From Lachnospiraceae bacterium XBB2008 (GTDB lineage Bacteria > Bacillota > Clostridia > Lachnospirales > Lachnospiraceae): a stretch of DNA of 64,000 nt. Each line of letters begins with the position of its first letter. Position 1 is the first letter of the stretch. The notes under the pieces were generated by a model. It was not told the DNA's origin. It did not search any database and was given only the letters and a program-made list of their open reading frames with translations. The stretch covers positions 186,001 through 250,000 of the forward strand of contig FMVL01000006.1 of the NCBI GenBank assembly GCA_900102235.1. The letters run 5' to 3'. Positions 26,443 to 35,085 of this stretch are shown here, piece by piece. Both the position numbers and the translations under genes were made by a program.

Positions 26443-28080
26443 TCAGTCCTCGTCATCCTCAGCGGCACTCGTATATATCGTACGTTTACGTGCCATTTCA
26501 TCACTGGCGAGATACTCGTCATAGGTCGTGATCTTATCGATCATGGATCCGTCGGGCAGGATCTCGATGATCCTGTTAGCCGTGGTCTCGACTACCTGAT
26601 GGTCATGGCAGGAGAAGAGCTCAACTCCTTTGAATTTGATCATGCCCTGGTTGAGAGATGAGATGGCTTCCATGTCGAGGTGGTTGGTGGGCTCATCAAA
26701 GATCAGGCAGTTAGCGCCGGATATCATCATCTTGGAAAGAAGGCATCTTACTTTTTCACCACCGGAAAGTACCTTGACTTTCTTGACTCCGTCCTCGCCC
26801 GCGAAGAGCATTCTTCCGAGGAAGCCTCTTACATATGTGATATCCTTGACGGGAGAGTATCCCATGAGCCATTCGGTTATCGTATAGTCGTTATCGAACT
26901 CCTGAGTGCTGTCTTTGGGGAAATAAGCCTGTGATGTGGTAACGCCCCATTTATAGGTACCGGAGTCGGGTTCTTCCTCGCCCATCAGTATCTTGAAGAG
27001 CATGGTCTTGGCCTGCTCGTTTCCGCCGACGAAAGCGATCTTGTCATCATGTCCCACTATGAAGGAGATGTCCTTGAGTACATCTACGCCGTTGACTTTC
27101 TTGCTGATATTCTCAACGGTAAGTACTTCATTACCGATCTCTCTGTCGGGCCTGAAATCGATATAAGGGTATTTACGGCTCGAAGGACGGATGTCATCGA
27201 GCTGGATCTTTTCAAGTGCGCGCTTACGTGATGTAGCCTGTTTGGATTTCGAAGCGTTTGCGGAGAAGCGGGAGATGAACTCCTGCAGTTCCTTGATCTG
27301 TTCTTCCTTTTTCTTGTTGGCTTCCTTACGCTGCTTGATGATCAGCTGGCTGGATTCGAACCAGAAGTCATAGTTTCCGGCGAAGAGCTCGATCTTGCCG
27401 TAGTCGATATCGGCTGTATAGGTACATACTTTGTTTAAGAAGTATCTGTCGTGGCTGACTACGATGACGGTGTTCTCGAAATCGATCAGGAATTCCTCGA
27501 GCCATCCTATGGCATCCAGGTCGAGGTGGTTGGTGGGCTCGTCCAGGAGCAGGATATCGGGATTTCCGAAGAGTGCCTTGGCAAGGAGTACCTTGACCTT
27601 CTGATTACCGTCAAGATCGCTCATCATGGCGTAGTGAAGATCTGTTTCGATGCCCAGACCGTTTAAGAGCATGGCGGCGTTGGATTCCGCATCCCATCCG
27701 TCCATCTCGGCGAATTCCGCTTCGAGCTCGGCGGCCCTTACTCCGTCTTCATCGGAAAAATCTTCTTTTGCATAGATGGCTTCCTTTTCCTTCATGATGT
27801 CATAAAGACGCTGATTTCCCATGATGACCGTATCCATGACGGGATATGCGTCATATTTGAAGTGATCCTGCTCGAGGACCGAGAGGCGCTGGCCGGGGGA
27901 TATCACGATATCGCCGTTTGTGGTCTCGAGGTCACCTGCGAGGATCTTTAAGAAAGTGGACTTTCCTGCGCCGTTTGCACCGATGAGGCCATAGCAGTTG
28001 CCCTCGGTGAATTTGATGTTTACATCTTCGAATAATGCTTTTTTGCCTACTCTGTAGGTTACGTTACATGCCTGTATCAT
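26443..28080 (-). CDS. ABC-F family ATPase (YbiT/YkpA-like)
   Basis: Cytosolic, 545-residue tandem ATPase without membrane helices; ABC-F proteins act on the ribosome. NBD1 has Walker A GANGAGKST and DEPTNHLD. NBD2 has Walker B DEPTNHLD and the intact signature LSGGEK, but its Walker A reads GGNEQAKT, with alanine for the conserved glycine, and NBD1's signature is LDGNQ instead of LSGGQ. The lysine-rich linker between domains (about 240-300) is present. Such substitutions are a subfamily trait as far as I recall. ATG preceded by AGGAG. Downstream of metA. Confidence 0.92.
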   Translation of the reverse strand: MIQACNVTYRVGKKALFEDVNIKFTEGNCYGLIGANGAGKSTFLKILAGDLETTNGDIVISPGQRLSVLEQDHFKYDAYPVMDTVIMGNQRLYDIMKEKEAIYAKEDFSDEDGVRAAELEAEFAEMDGWDAESNAAMLLNGLGIETDLHYAMMSDLDGNQKVKVLLAKALFGNPDILLLDEPTNHLDLDAIGWLEEFLIDFENTVIVVSHDRYFLNKVCTYTADIDYGKIELFAGNYDFWFESSQLIIKQRKEANKKKEEQIKELQEFISRFSANASKSKQATSRKRALEKIQLDDIRPSSRKYPYIDFRPDREIGNEVLTVENISKKVNGVDVLKDISFIVGHDDKIAFVGGNEQAKTMLFKILMGEEEPDSGTYKWGVTTSQAYFPKDSTQEFDNDYTITEWLMGYSPVKDITYVRGFLGRMLFAGEDGVKKVKVLSGGEKVRCLLSKMMISGANCLIFDEPTNHLDMEAISSLNQGMIKFKGVELFSCHDHQVVETTANRIIEILPDGSMIDKITTYDEYLASDEMARKRTIYTSAAEDDED

Positions 28081-28119
28081 AGGTTACTCCTGTAATGTGC
28101 TGTTTTTCTGATATTCTTA

Positions 28120-29034
28120 TCAGATGGTTCTTATATCGTACGGTGTGCTCTGGTATACATAGAAGTTCAGCCAGTTTGAATAGAGCAGCTGACCGGTGGA
28201 ACGCCAGTTGACGATCGGTGCGAGAGCCGGATCGTCGTTCGGGAAGTAGTTCTTCGGGATGGAAGGATTCATTCCTTTTCCGAGGTCGCGTTCATATTCG
28301 AGTTTAAGCGTGTCGGCGTCGTATTCCGCATGACAGGTCACGAAAAAGCGGTGCGAATCAACTGATTTGCCGATCGTGAAACCTGCTTCGTCGGAAACCG
28401 CCATGATCTCGAGATCGGCCACATTCTCAAGATCGGACATGTGCACATCTATGCCTCTCGACTGCGGTGCGTAGAATATGTCATCAAATCCTCTGAAGAG
28501 AGGAGAAGTGCGCTTGAGTACGCGGTGAGGATATATGCCGCTCAGTTTCTCGGGCAGGTGATAAGGTGATATCCCGTAGAAATAATACAGACCGGCATAG
28601 GCGCCCCAGCAGAGGAAGTATGTGCAGTGAACATGTGTGGTAGTCCAGTCCATGATCGTGCAGAGTTCTTTCCAGTAGGCGACATCCTCGAAAGCGAAGT
28701 TCTCAAGAGGTGCTCCGGTAATGATCATCCCGTCGAATTTGCGGTCCTTGATCTCGTCAAAAGTCCTGTAGAAGGTCTCGAGATGCTCGTGGTCGGTATG
28801 CTGCGGAGTGTAACTGGCTGTCTGAAGAAACTCCGCATCAACCTGGAGGGGAGTGTTTGAGAGTTTTCTGAGCAGCTGTGTCTCCGTGATTATCTTGGTG
28901 GGCATCAGGTTCATGATCAGGATGTTAAGGGGCCTGATGTCCTGATGCATGGCCCGGTACTCTGTCATTACGAATATATTTTCACTCTCCAGTATTTCGG
29001 TAGCGGGAAGTGAATCGGGTATTTTGATAGGCAT
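28120..29034 (-). CDS. metA: Homoserine O-acetyltransferase, MetA family
   Basis: First committed step of methionine synthesis: acylation of homoserine. With the ATG at 29034 (AAGGAG ahead) the protein has 304 residues and known landmarks fall at canonical numbers: nucleophile C142, H235 and E237 (TCHAEYD). Residue 111 is glutamate (GAPLE), the residue that in the MetA family gives acetyl-CoA rather than succinyl-CoA use, so despite the family name it should be an acetyltransferase. No SAM or T-box riboswitch is recognisable in the short leader. Confidence 0.93.
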   Translation of the reverse strand: MPIKIPDSLPATEILESENIFVMTEYRAMHQDIRPLNILIMNLMPTKIITETQLLRKLSNTPLQVDAEFLQTASYTPQHTDHEHLETFYRTFDEIKDRKFDGMIITGAPLENFAFEDVAYWKELCTIMDWTTTHVHCTYFLCWGAYAGLYYFYGISPYHLPEKLSGIYPHRVLKRTSPLFRGFDDIFYAPQSRGIDVHMSDLENVADLEIMAVSDEAGFTIGKSVDSHRFFVTCHAEYDADTLKLEYERDLGKGMNPSIPKNYFPNDDPALAPIVNWRSTGQLLYSNWLNFYVYQSTPYDIRTI

Positions 29035-29095
29035 GATGCTTCTCCTTAATATAATTGACACTCGTTATATGATACCATACAGTTCCACATTTTGC

Positions 29096-29124
29096 TTGTT
29101 TTTTGCGGTCACAGTAAGTATACT
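29096..29124 (+). promoter_or_regulatory. Sigma-A promoter of the 98-residue gene
   Basis: TTGTTT at 29096-29101 and TATACT at 29119-29124 with a 17-base spacer; start point about 29131. It lies in the divergent gap after metA. Confidence 0.6.
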
Positions 29125-29164
29125 GAATTAGTGAATATTTTTTCTGTGTGGAGTGATACTACCT

Positions 29165-29461
29165 ATGGAAACAGCTTATCAGAAAGAAAAAGTCAACAAC
29201 GAGGTGGAGTGGTGCCAGGTATATGATCTTGAGCTTAAGGACAAGATCGAAAAGGTACTTCTGAAAAACCGCGTTTCGTATTGTATCTTATGGGAAAAAC
29301 CCAAACTTTTCTCAAGCGATAAGAGGGAACGCTATATATTCTGCGTAAATGCCCTTCAGAAGGAGACCGCTGATGCCGCCATGTCCCAGGTCGGTGATCC
29401 CGAGGAGCTTAAAGGCCGCGTGATCTTCCTTAATCGCAAGGTTGAGAAGACTTATATGTAG
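29165..29461 (+). CDS. Small protein of unknown function
   Basis: A 98-residue protein, unrecognised. It has a mixed charged sequence with WCQVYDLELKDKIEKVLLKNRVSYCILWEKPK and a predicted alpha/beta pattern, no signal peptide or membrane helix. I use the ATG at 29165 (TGGAG upstream) rather than the GTG at 29153. It has its own promoter. Its last 32 bases overlap the end of the opposite-strand activase gene. Confidence 0.75.
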   Translation: METAYQKEKVNNEVEWCQVYDLELKDKIEKVLLKNRVSYCILWEKPKLFSSDKRERYIFCVNALQKETADAAMSQVGDPEELKGRVIFLNRKVEKTYM

Positions 29462-32400
29462 CCTTCAGCGCAGTTGAGAGCATCAGCTTGATACGGTTCA
29501 GCTGATTGACTTCACTTGCGCCCGGATCATAGTCTATGGCGACTATATTCGCACCCGGGTAGTCGTGGCGTATCTGCTTGATGACACCTTTGCCCACCAC
29601 ATGGTTGGGCAGACAGCCGAAAGGCTGGGTGCACACGATATTGTTCACTCCGTGATGTATGAGCTCTATCATCTCTCCGGTGAGGAACCATCCTTCTCCG
29701 GTCTGGTTTCCGAGATCCACTATGGATTCGGCATAGCCTGCAGTCGTATATATGCTTATGGGAGCGTCGAAATGGACGCTCTTTTTTAATTCATCCACGG
29801 CAGCGCTCCTGAGTGCTTCGATAGCTGCTATGCCCACGCGGCAGAACGCTTTTGCCTTCCTGGAAGTTCCCAGATGATCGGCTTTGTATATCTGGTTATA
29901 GAAGCAGTAGAGCATGAAGTCCATAAGGTCAGGGCATACGGCTTCGGCGCCTTCCGATTCGAGCAGTTCCACGAGATAGTTATTTGCAAAAGGCGCAAAT
30001 TTGACCAGGATCTCACCGACGATACCTACTCTGGGTTTGATTTCATCCCTGATCGGGATCGAATCAAAATCACGTACCATCTCGCGGCACAGTTTTCTGA
30101 AACCGGCTATGCCGTGATGCTTTCCGTTTATGAAGGCGATGGACTTATCTATCCATTTTCTGTGCATCTCCTCAACGCTTCCCGGAGTTACCTCATAGGG
30201 GCGCATCCTGTAGATGCATCTCATCATCACATCTCCGAAAACACATGCATACGATGCCTTGATCAGCATCTCGATATTGATGTCAAAACCGGGATTGGAC
30301 TCGATGGAACCCAGGTTCAGCGATATGACCGGAACCTGAGGCATGCCTGCCTTGATCAGGGCACGCCTGATGAAACCTATATAGTTGGTCGCACGGCATC
30401 CGCCACCGGTCTGGCTCATCAGCAGAGCGGTCCTGTTCAGATCGTATTTGCCCGACTCAAGAGCATTCATGAACTGACCGACTACGCACAGAGAGGGATA
30501 ACATGCATCGTTGTTTACATACTTGAGGCCGGCATCTATCGCCGCACGGTTATCGTTATCCATGACTTCGATATTGTAACCGCATGCCGCAAAAGCGGGA
30601 CCGAGCAGATCCATATGGATGGGAGAGAGCTGAGGAACGAGGATCGTATAGTTCTTACGCATCTCTTCGGTAAATATCACACGGTTGTGGGCTGCGGAAC
30701 CCATGTGTCTCATCTCGTTCTTTTTCTCACGTTCGCAGATGGCACTGATCAGACTTCTGATACGGATACGCACAGCGCCGAGATTGTTGATCTCATCGAT
30801 CTTTAAGCATGTATAGATCTTGCCTGCAGCGGACAGGATATCGTTTACCTGGTCGGTGGTCACAGCGTCGAGACCGCAGCCGAATGAGTTGAGCTGTACC
30901 ACATCGATATCGTCTCTGCTCGTGGAGAACTTGGCTGCGGCATACAGACGGGAGTGATACATCCACTGATCCGATACTATGAGCGGTCTGTCGGGTGTTC
31001 CGAGGTGGGATACACTGTCTTCGGTAAGGACTGCAAAGTTGTAAGAAGTTATTAGTTCCGGGATGCCGTGATTGATCTCGGGATCGAGATGATAGGGACG
31101 GCCTGAGAGGATGATACCGTGGATATGGTTCTCTTCGATGTACTTAAGAGCATCTTCGCCGGCGCGTTTAACATCTTCTCTGGCGCGTGCCTGCTCTTCC
31201 CAGGCGGCTTTGGCTGCGCGCGTGATCTCGTCAACGGGGATCTCCTTAAACTCATCGCACAGAGCCTGAGTCACTGTGAGGAGTGAAGCAAAAGACATGA
31301 ACGGGTTACGGAGCTTCATCTTTCCGCCCGTTATGGCTTCGACGTTGTTCTTGATGTTCTCGGAATAGGATGTGACGATGGGACAGTTGTAGTGGTTCGT
31401 GCTGCCTTTTACCTCGTCGCGCTCATAGAAGATGCCGGGATAGAATATGAAGTCTACCTTGTGATCTATGAGCCATGAGATATGTCCGTGAGCAAGCTTG
31501 GCCGGATAACATTCCGATTCCGAAGGAATGGATTCGATGCCCATCTCGTAGATCTTTCTGGTCGAAAGAGGAGAGAGGACTACGCTGTATCCGAGCTCCT
31601 TGAAGAAGGTTGCCCAGAACGGGAAATTCTCATACATGTTGAGCACTCTGGGAATGCCCACAGTACCGCGGGGAGCGTTTTCCTCATCCAGCGGTTCGTA
31701 GTCAAATACGCGCTTTAACTTATATTCAAAAAGATTCGGGATCCCGGTATTCTTTTTCTCCTTGCCGAGACCTCTTTCACATCTGTTTCCGGAGATGAAC
31801 TGCCTTCCTCCCGAAAAACGGTTGATCGTGAGACGGCAGCTGTTGGTACAGCCTTTGCATTTTGCCATGGATGTTTCATACTTGAGTTCTTCGATCTGTT
31901 TGATCGAAAGCATGGATGAAACATAGCCTTCCTCATAGCGTTCGCGTGCGATGAGAGCGGCACCGAACGCACCCATGATACCTGCGATATCGGGGCGGAT
32001 GGCTTCACATCCGGCGATCGTCTCGAAACTCTTGAGAACGGCATTGTTATAGAAGGTACCGCCCTGAACGACGATGTGGGAGCCGAGAGACGAAGCGTCT
32101 GCGACTTTAATGACTTTGAACAGAGCATTTTTGATGACCGAATAAGCAAGACCTGCGGATATGTCGGCTACGGACGCGCCTTCCTTCTGGGCCTGCTTAA
32201 CCTTGGAATTCATGAATACGGTACATCTGGTACCCAGATCTATCGGGTGCTCAGCAAAAAGAGCGGCATCCGCGAAGTCGGCCACACTGTAATTCAGTGA
32301 TTTGGCAAAAGTCTCTATGAAGGATCCGCAGCCCGATGAACATGCTTCGTTAAGAAGCACTGAATCAACGCTGTGGTTCTTGATCTTGATGCATTTCATG

Positions 32401-33668
32401 TCCTGACCGCCGATGTCCAGGATGCAGTCGACATCCGGATCGAAGAACGCAGCGGCCTTATAGTGCGCAACGGTCTCGACCTCACCGTCATCGAGCATTA
32501 GAGCGGCCTTGATAAGCGCCTCGCCGTAACCCGTAGAGCATGCACGGACAATCGTCGCGCTTTCGGGCAGGAGCGAATCGATCTCGCGGATCGATCTGAT
32601 ACAGGTCCCGAGCGGAGACCCGTCGTTGTTGGAATAGAAAGAATAAAGGAGCGCACCGTCTTCTCCGATCAGTGCGGTTTTGGTAGTTGTGGAACCGGCA
32701 TCTATCCCCAGGAATACTTTACCGGAATAGGATGCAAGATCGGAACGGACAACCTTGTACTTGCCCTGTCTGTCCAGGAATGCTTCATATTCCTGTTTGT
32801 CAGCAAAAAGAGGGTCGAGTCTGGCGACTTCGAAATCCATGTGGATCTCTTCGGATAACTTGTCGCACATCTCGTTCATCGTATAATGTATGTCTTCACG
32901 GGCGTTGAGCGCGGAACCTATGGCGGCAAAGAGATGGGAGTTCTCCGCATCTATGACATGCTCCGCATCCAGATTGAGCGTCCGGATGAAAGCCGCTTTG
33001 AGCTGGTCGAGGAAATGGAGAGGGCCGCCCAGAAATGCGACATGTCCCCGGATGGGTTTGCCGCATGCAAGACCCGAGATCGTCTGATTGACCACAGCCT
33101 GGAAGATCGATGCTGCCAGATCCTCCTTGGTTGCTCCTTCGTTGATCAGAGGCTGGATGTCGGTCTTGGCAAAAACACCGCATCTGGCGGCAATGTTATA
33201 GAGTGAGCTGTATCCGCGGGCATATTCGTTTAAGCCCGAGGCATCGGTCTGCAGAAGAGAAGCCATCTGATCGATGAAGGATCCGGTTCCTCCGGCACAG
33301 ATGCCGTTCATTCTCTGCTCAACATTGCCGTCTTCAAAATATATGATCTTGGCATCCTCGCCGCCGAGCTCTATCGCCACATCGGTCTTCGGAGCGTATT
33401 TTTCCAGAGTGGTAGCTACCGCTATGACTTCCTGGGTAAAAGGCACATCAAGATGACCGGCAAGAGTGAGTCCTCCCGAACCCGTGATCATGGGGTGTAC
33501 GGTAACGTCTCCGAGTCTGCCGGCAGCATCGGTAAGAAGACCCCTTAATGCGTTCTGTATATCGGCGTAGTGCCTTACGTAATCCGAGAAGACGAGAGTA
33601 CCTTCAGGATCGAGTATCGCAACCTTGACTGTAGTTGATCCTATATCTATTCCAAGCGTATATTGCAT
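29430..33668 (-). CDS. Giant acyl-CoA dehydratase activase-related protein
   Basis: A 1412-residue protein of the BadF/HgdC ATPase family. Two ASKHA ATPase domains occur in tandem: residues 1-260 (LGIDIGSTTVKVAIL, GGEDAKI, cluster cysteines in NGICAGGTGSF and AARCGVF) and 317-580 (LGIDAGSTTTKTALIG, DIGGQDMK, NEACSSGCGSF, GTRCTVF). The rest, about 600-1400, matches the DUF2229 and dehydratase-subunit-like region (GRPYHLDPEINHG, NDACYPS, TQPFGCLPNHVVGKG) with further cysteines. By family it uses ATP to push an electron into a partner (R)-2-hydroxyacyl-CoA dehydratase; no such partner is adjacent. Own promoter at 33708-33736. Confidence 0.88.
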   Translation of the reverse strand: MQYTLGIDIGSTTVKVAILDPEGTLVFSDYVRHYADIQNALRGLLTDAAGRLGDVTVHPMITGSGGLTLAGHLDVPFTQEVIAVATTLEKYAPKTDVAIELGGEDAKIIYFEDGNVEQRMNGICAGGTGSFIDQMASLLQTDASGLNEYARGYSSLYNIAARCGVFAKTDIQPLINEGATKEDLAASIFQAVVNQTISGLACGKPIRGHVAFLGGPLHFLDQLKAAFIRTLNLDAEHVIDAENSHLFAAIGSALNAREDIHYTMNEMCDKLSEEIHMDFEVARLDPLFADKQEYEAFLDRQGKYKVVRSDLASYSGKVFLGIDAGSTTTKTALIGEDGALLYSFYSNNDGSPLGTCIRSIREIDSLLPESATIVRACSTGYGEALIKAALMLDDGEVETVAHYKAAAFFDPDVDCILDIGGQDMKCIKIKNHSVDSVLLNEACSSGCGSFIETFAKSLNYSVADFADAALFAEHPIDLGTRCTVFMNSKVKQAQKEGASVADISAGLAYSVIKNALFKVIKVADASSLGSHIVVQGGTFYNNAVLKSFETIAGCEAIRPDIAGIMGAFGAALIARERYEEGYVSSMLSIKQIEELKYETSMAKCKGCTNSCRLTINRFSGGRQFISGNRCERGLGKEKKNTGIPNLFEYKLKRVFDYEPLDEENAPRGTVGIPRVLNMYENFPFWATFFKELGYSVVLSPLSTRKIYEMGIESIPSESECYPAKLAHGHISWLIDHKVDFIFYPGIFYERDEVKGSTNHYNCPIVTSYSENIKNNVEAITGGKMKLRNPFMSFASLLTVTQALCDEFKEIPVDEITRAAKAAWEEQARAREDVKRAGEDALKYIEENHIHGIILSGRPYHLDPEINHGIPELITSYNFAVLTEDSVSHLGTPDRPLIVSDQWMYHSRLYAAAKFSTSRDDIDVVQLNSFGCGLDAVTTDQVNDILSAAGKIYTCLKIDEINNLGAVRIRIRSLISAICEREKKNEMRHMGSAAHNRVIFTEEMRKNYTILVPQLSPIHMDLLGPAFAACGYNIEVMDNDNRAAIDAGLKYVNNDACYPSLCVVGQFMNALESGKYDLNRTALLMSQTGGGCRATNYIGFIRRALIKAGMPQVPVISLNLGSIESNPGFDINIEMLIKASYACVFGDVMMRCIYRMRPYEVTPGSVEEMHRKWIDKSIAFINGKHHGIAGFRKLCREMVRDFDSIPIRDEIKPRVGIVGEILVKFAPFANNYLVELLESEGAEAVCPDLMDFMLYCFYNQIYKADHLGTSRKAKAFCRVGIAAIEALRSAAVDELKKSVHFDAPISIYTTAGYAESIVDLGNQTGEGWFLTGEMIELIHHGVNNIVCTQPFGCLPNHVVGKGVIKQIRHDYPGANIVAIDYDPGASEVNQLNRIKLMLSTALKATYKSSQPCD

Positions 33669-33707
33669 GATTACCTCTTCTTATTTATAAATACACAAAC
33701 ATTTGAA

Positions 33708-33736
33708 ATTATAAGTCTGAGGAAATCAAAATGCAA
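33708..33736 (-). promoter_or_regulatory. Minus-strand sigma-A promoter of the activase gene
   Basis: On the minus strand TTGCAT (33736-33731) and TATAAT (33713-33708) are 17 bases apart; transcription should start near 33701, about 33 bases before the activase ATG, which is preceded by AAGAGGT. Confidence 0.7.
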
Positions 33737-33788
33737 TCGTCAGAATCATTACATTTTTATAAACATATGGAACAATTTGGGCATTTTG

Positions 33789-33797
33789 TGGTAAAAT
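33789..33797 (+). promoter_or_regulatory. Extended -10 promoter
   Basis: TGG then TAAAAT (33792-33797); -35 is weak. It lies within the 14-mer TGGTAAAATATATC (33789-33802) that is also found at 18334-18347. Start point about 33804, leader of about 50 bases. Confidence 0.5.
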
Positions 33798-33855
33798 ATA
33801 TCAGATAGTGAATATTTGATGGTGAAAATCGTCAAAAAACAAAGGAGGAGAGCGT

Positions 33856-35085
33856 ATGCTTTCAACACTGATACCCTTATTTAACGAAGAACAGAGCGTA
33901 ACCGCTTATTCCCTCTTCACACTGAAGAAGAACTATCTCCTGAACCCGACATCGATCGGCATTGCCGCACTGGACGGTGCAGGCTCCATTTCCGGTCTGG
34001 AGGTTCTTAACAGTATAGGAATCGAAACCCTTTCCGATGATAAAGAAGTATTCGTGGAAGTCAATCATATATCCATCTATTCGGATATCGCAGGGCAGTG
34101 TAAGGTACCCAATGACAGAGTAGTACTTCTGCTGAGCACCAAGATCAAACCCACGGATGAGATAGTCAAGAGGGTATCGGAGCTTAAAGGCCTCGGATTC
34201 AAACTTGCGATGAGAAAGCTTGCGGTCAGCGATTTTGAGGCATATACCCCTATCCTCAGGATGCTTGATTATGTACTTCTCAATCATGCGAGGATAGACA
34301 TTTCAAAGGCCCAGGTTTACTTCGGTAAGCTTTTCCCCAATATCGAGCTGTGTGCCGTAAACGTAAACACGCAGGAAGATTTCGATAAGCTCAGGCAAAC
34401 GGGCGGATATAAGTATTATGAAGGCGCTTTCTTCCGTGTTCCTCATGTAAAGGCCGACACGGAACTCGCTCCCCTGAAGGTAAACTACATAGAGCTGCTC
34501 AATGTCATCAATGATGTTGACTTTGATCTCGAGGATGCTGCCGATGTCATCAGCCGTGATGCTGCTCTCGTTCTTTCGCTTCTCAAGATAGCCAACCGTT
34601 TATCCAGGAATTCGGAGATCACTTCCGTAAAGCATGCCTGTGCAATGATCGGTCAGAAGGAACTTAAGCGCTGGATAAACACCGCTGTTACCGAAGCACT
34701 CTGTGCGGACAGACCGAATGAGATCATCCGCATGGTAATGATCAGAGCCAAGTTTGCTCAGGAACTTGCTCCTTTATTCGATTTTGCGATGGATGTCGAT
34801 GAACTTTTCCTGATGGGTCTGTTCAGCATGCTTGATATCATGCTCGATAAGCCCATGGAAGAGGCACTTGACATGATAGTTGTAGCTAAAGAGATCCGCG
34901 AATCACTGCTTACCGAAACAGGTAAGTATTCAGATGTCATGAAGTTCATCAAGGCCTATGAGACCGCCGACTGGACAGAGGTTTCGAGGGTGATGCTCCT
35001 GCGTGACATTTCCGATAAGCAGGTGGAGAATAAATATATCGAGTCCCTTAAGTGGTATCACGATATGTTCGGTCTGACAGAATAA
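33856..35085 (+). CDS. EAL-like/HDOD regulatory protein
   Basis: A 409-residue protein of the YuxH type: a degenerate EAL-like domain (1-190) followed by an HDOD domain (about 200-395). The EAL signature is absent (VTAYSLF at the matching place), and the DDFGTG motif is replaced (MRKLAVSDF), so no c-di-GMP hydrolysis is expected. HDOD shows the conserved region RDAALVLSLLKIANRLS and KHACAMIGQKELKRW. Such proteins are signalling adaptors, often in motility or stress. AAAGGAGG precedes the ATG. Coupled to the aminopeptidase by a one-base overlap. Confidence 0.86.
   Translation: MLSTLIPLFNEEQSVTAYSLFTLKKNYLLNPTSIGIAALDGAGSISGLEVLNSIGIETLSDDKEVFVEVNHISIYSDIAGQCKVPNDRVVLLLSTKIKPTDEIVKRVSELKGLGFKLAMRKLAVSDFEAYTPILRMLDYVLLNHARIDISKAQVYFGKLFPNIELCAVNVNTQEDFDKLRQTGGYKYYEGAFFRVPHVKADTELAPLKVNYIELLNVINDVDFDLEDAADVISRDAALVLSLLKIANRLSRNSEITSVKHACAMIGQKELKRWINTAVTEALCADRPNEIIRMVMIRAKFAQELAPLFDFAMDVDELFLMGLFSMLDIMLDKPMEEALDMIVVAKEIRESLLTETGKYSDVMKFIKAYETADWTEVSRVMLLRDISDKQVENKYIESLKWYHDMFGLTE

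Noticed and set aside
25626-26522. Longer HAD phosphatase starting at 26522
   Set aside because: The extra 31 residues lie in the ABC-F gene; MKILHTDLDGTLL is the normal N-terminus of the family.
28081-28119. Terminator between metA and the ABC-F gene
   Set aside because: CTGATA/TATCAG pairs over 4 bases, but the T-run is on the wrong side for the minus strand.
29035-29095. SAM riboswitch upstream of metA
   Set aside because: The leader is too short and shows none of the conserved SAM-I core.
29874-30806. 310-codon plus-strand open frame
   Set aside because: Antisense to the activase gene, whose protein is clearly homologous to a known family over this stretch.
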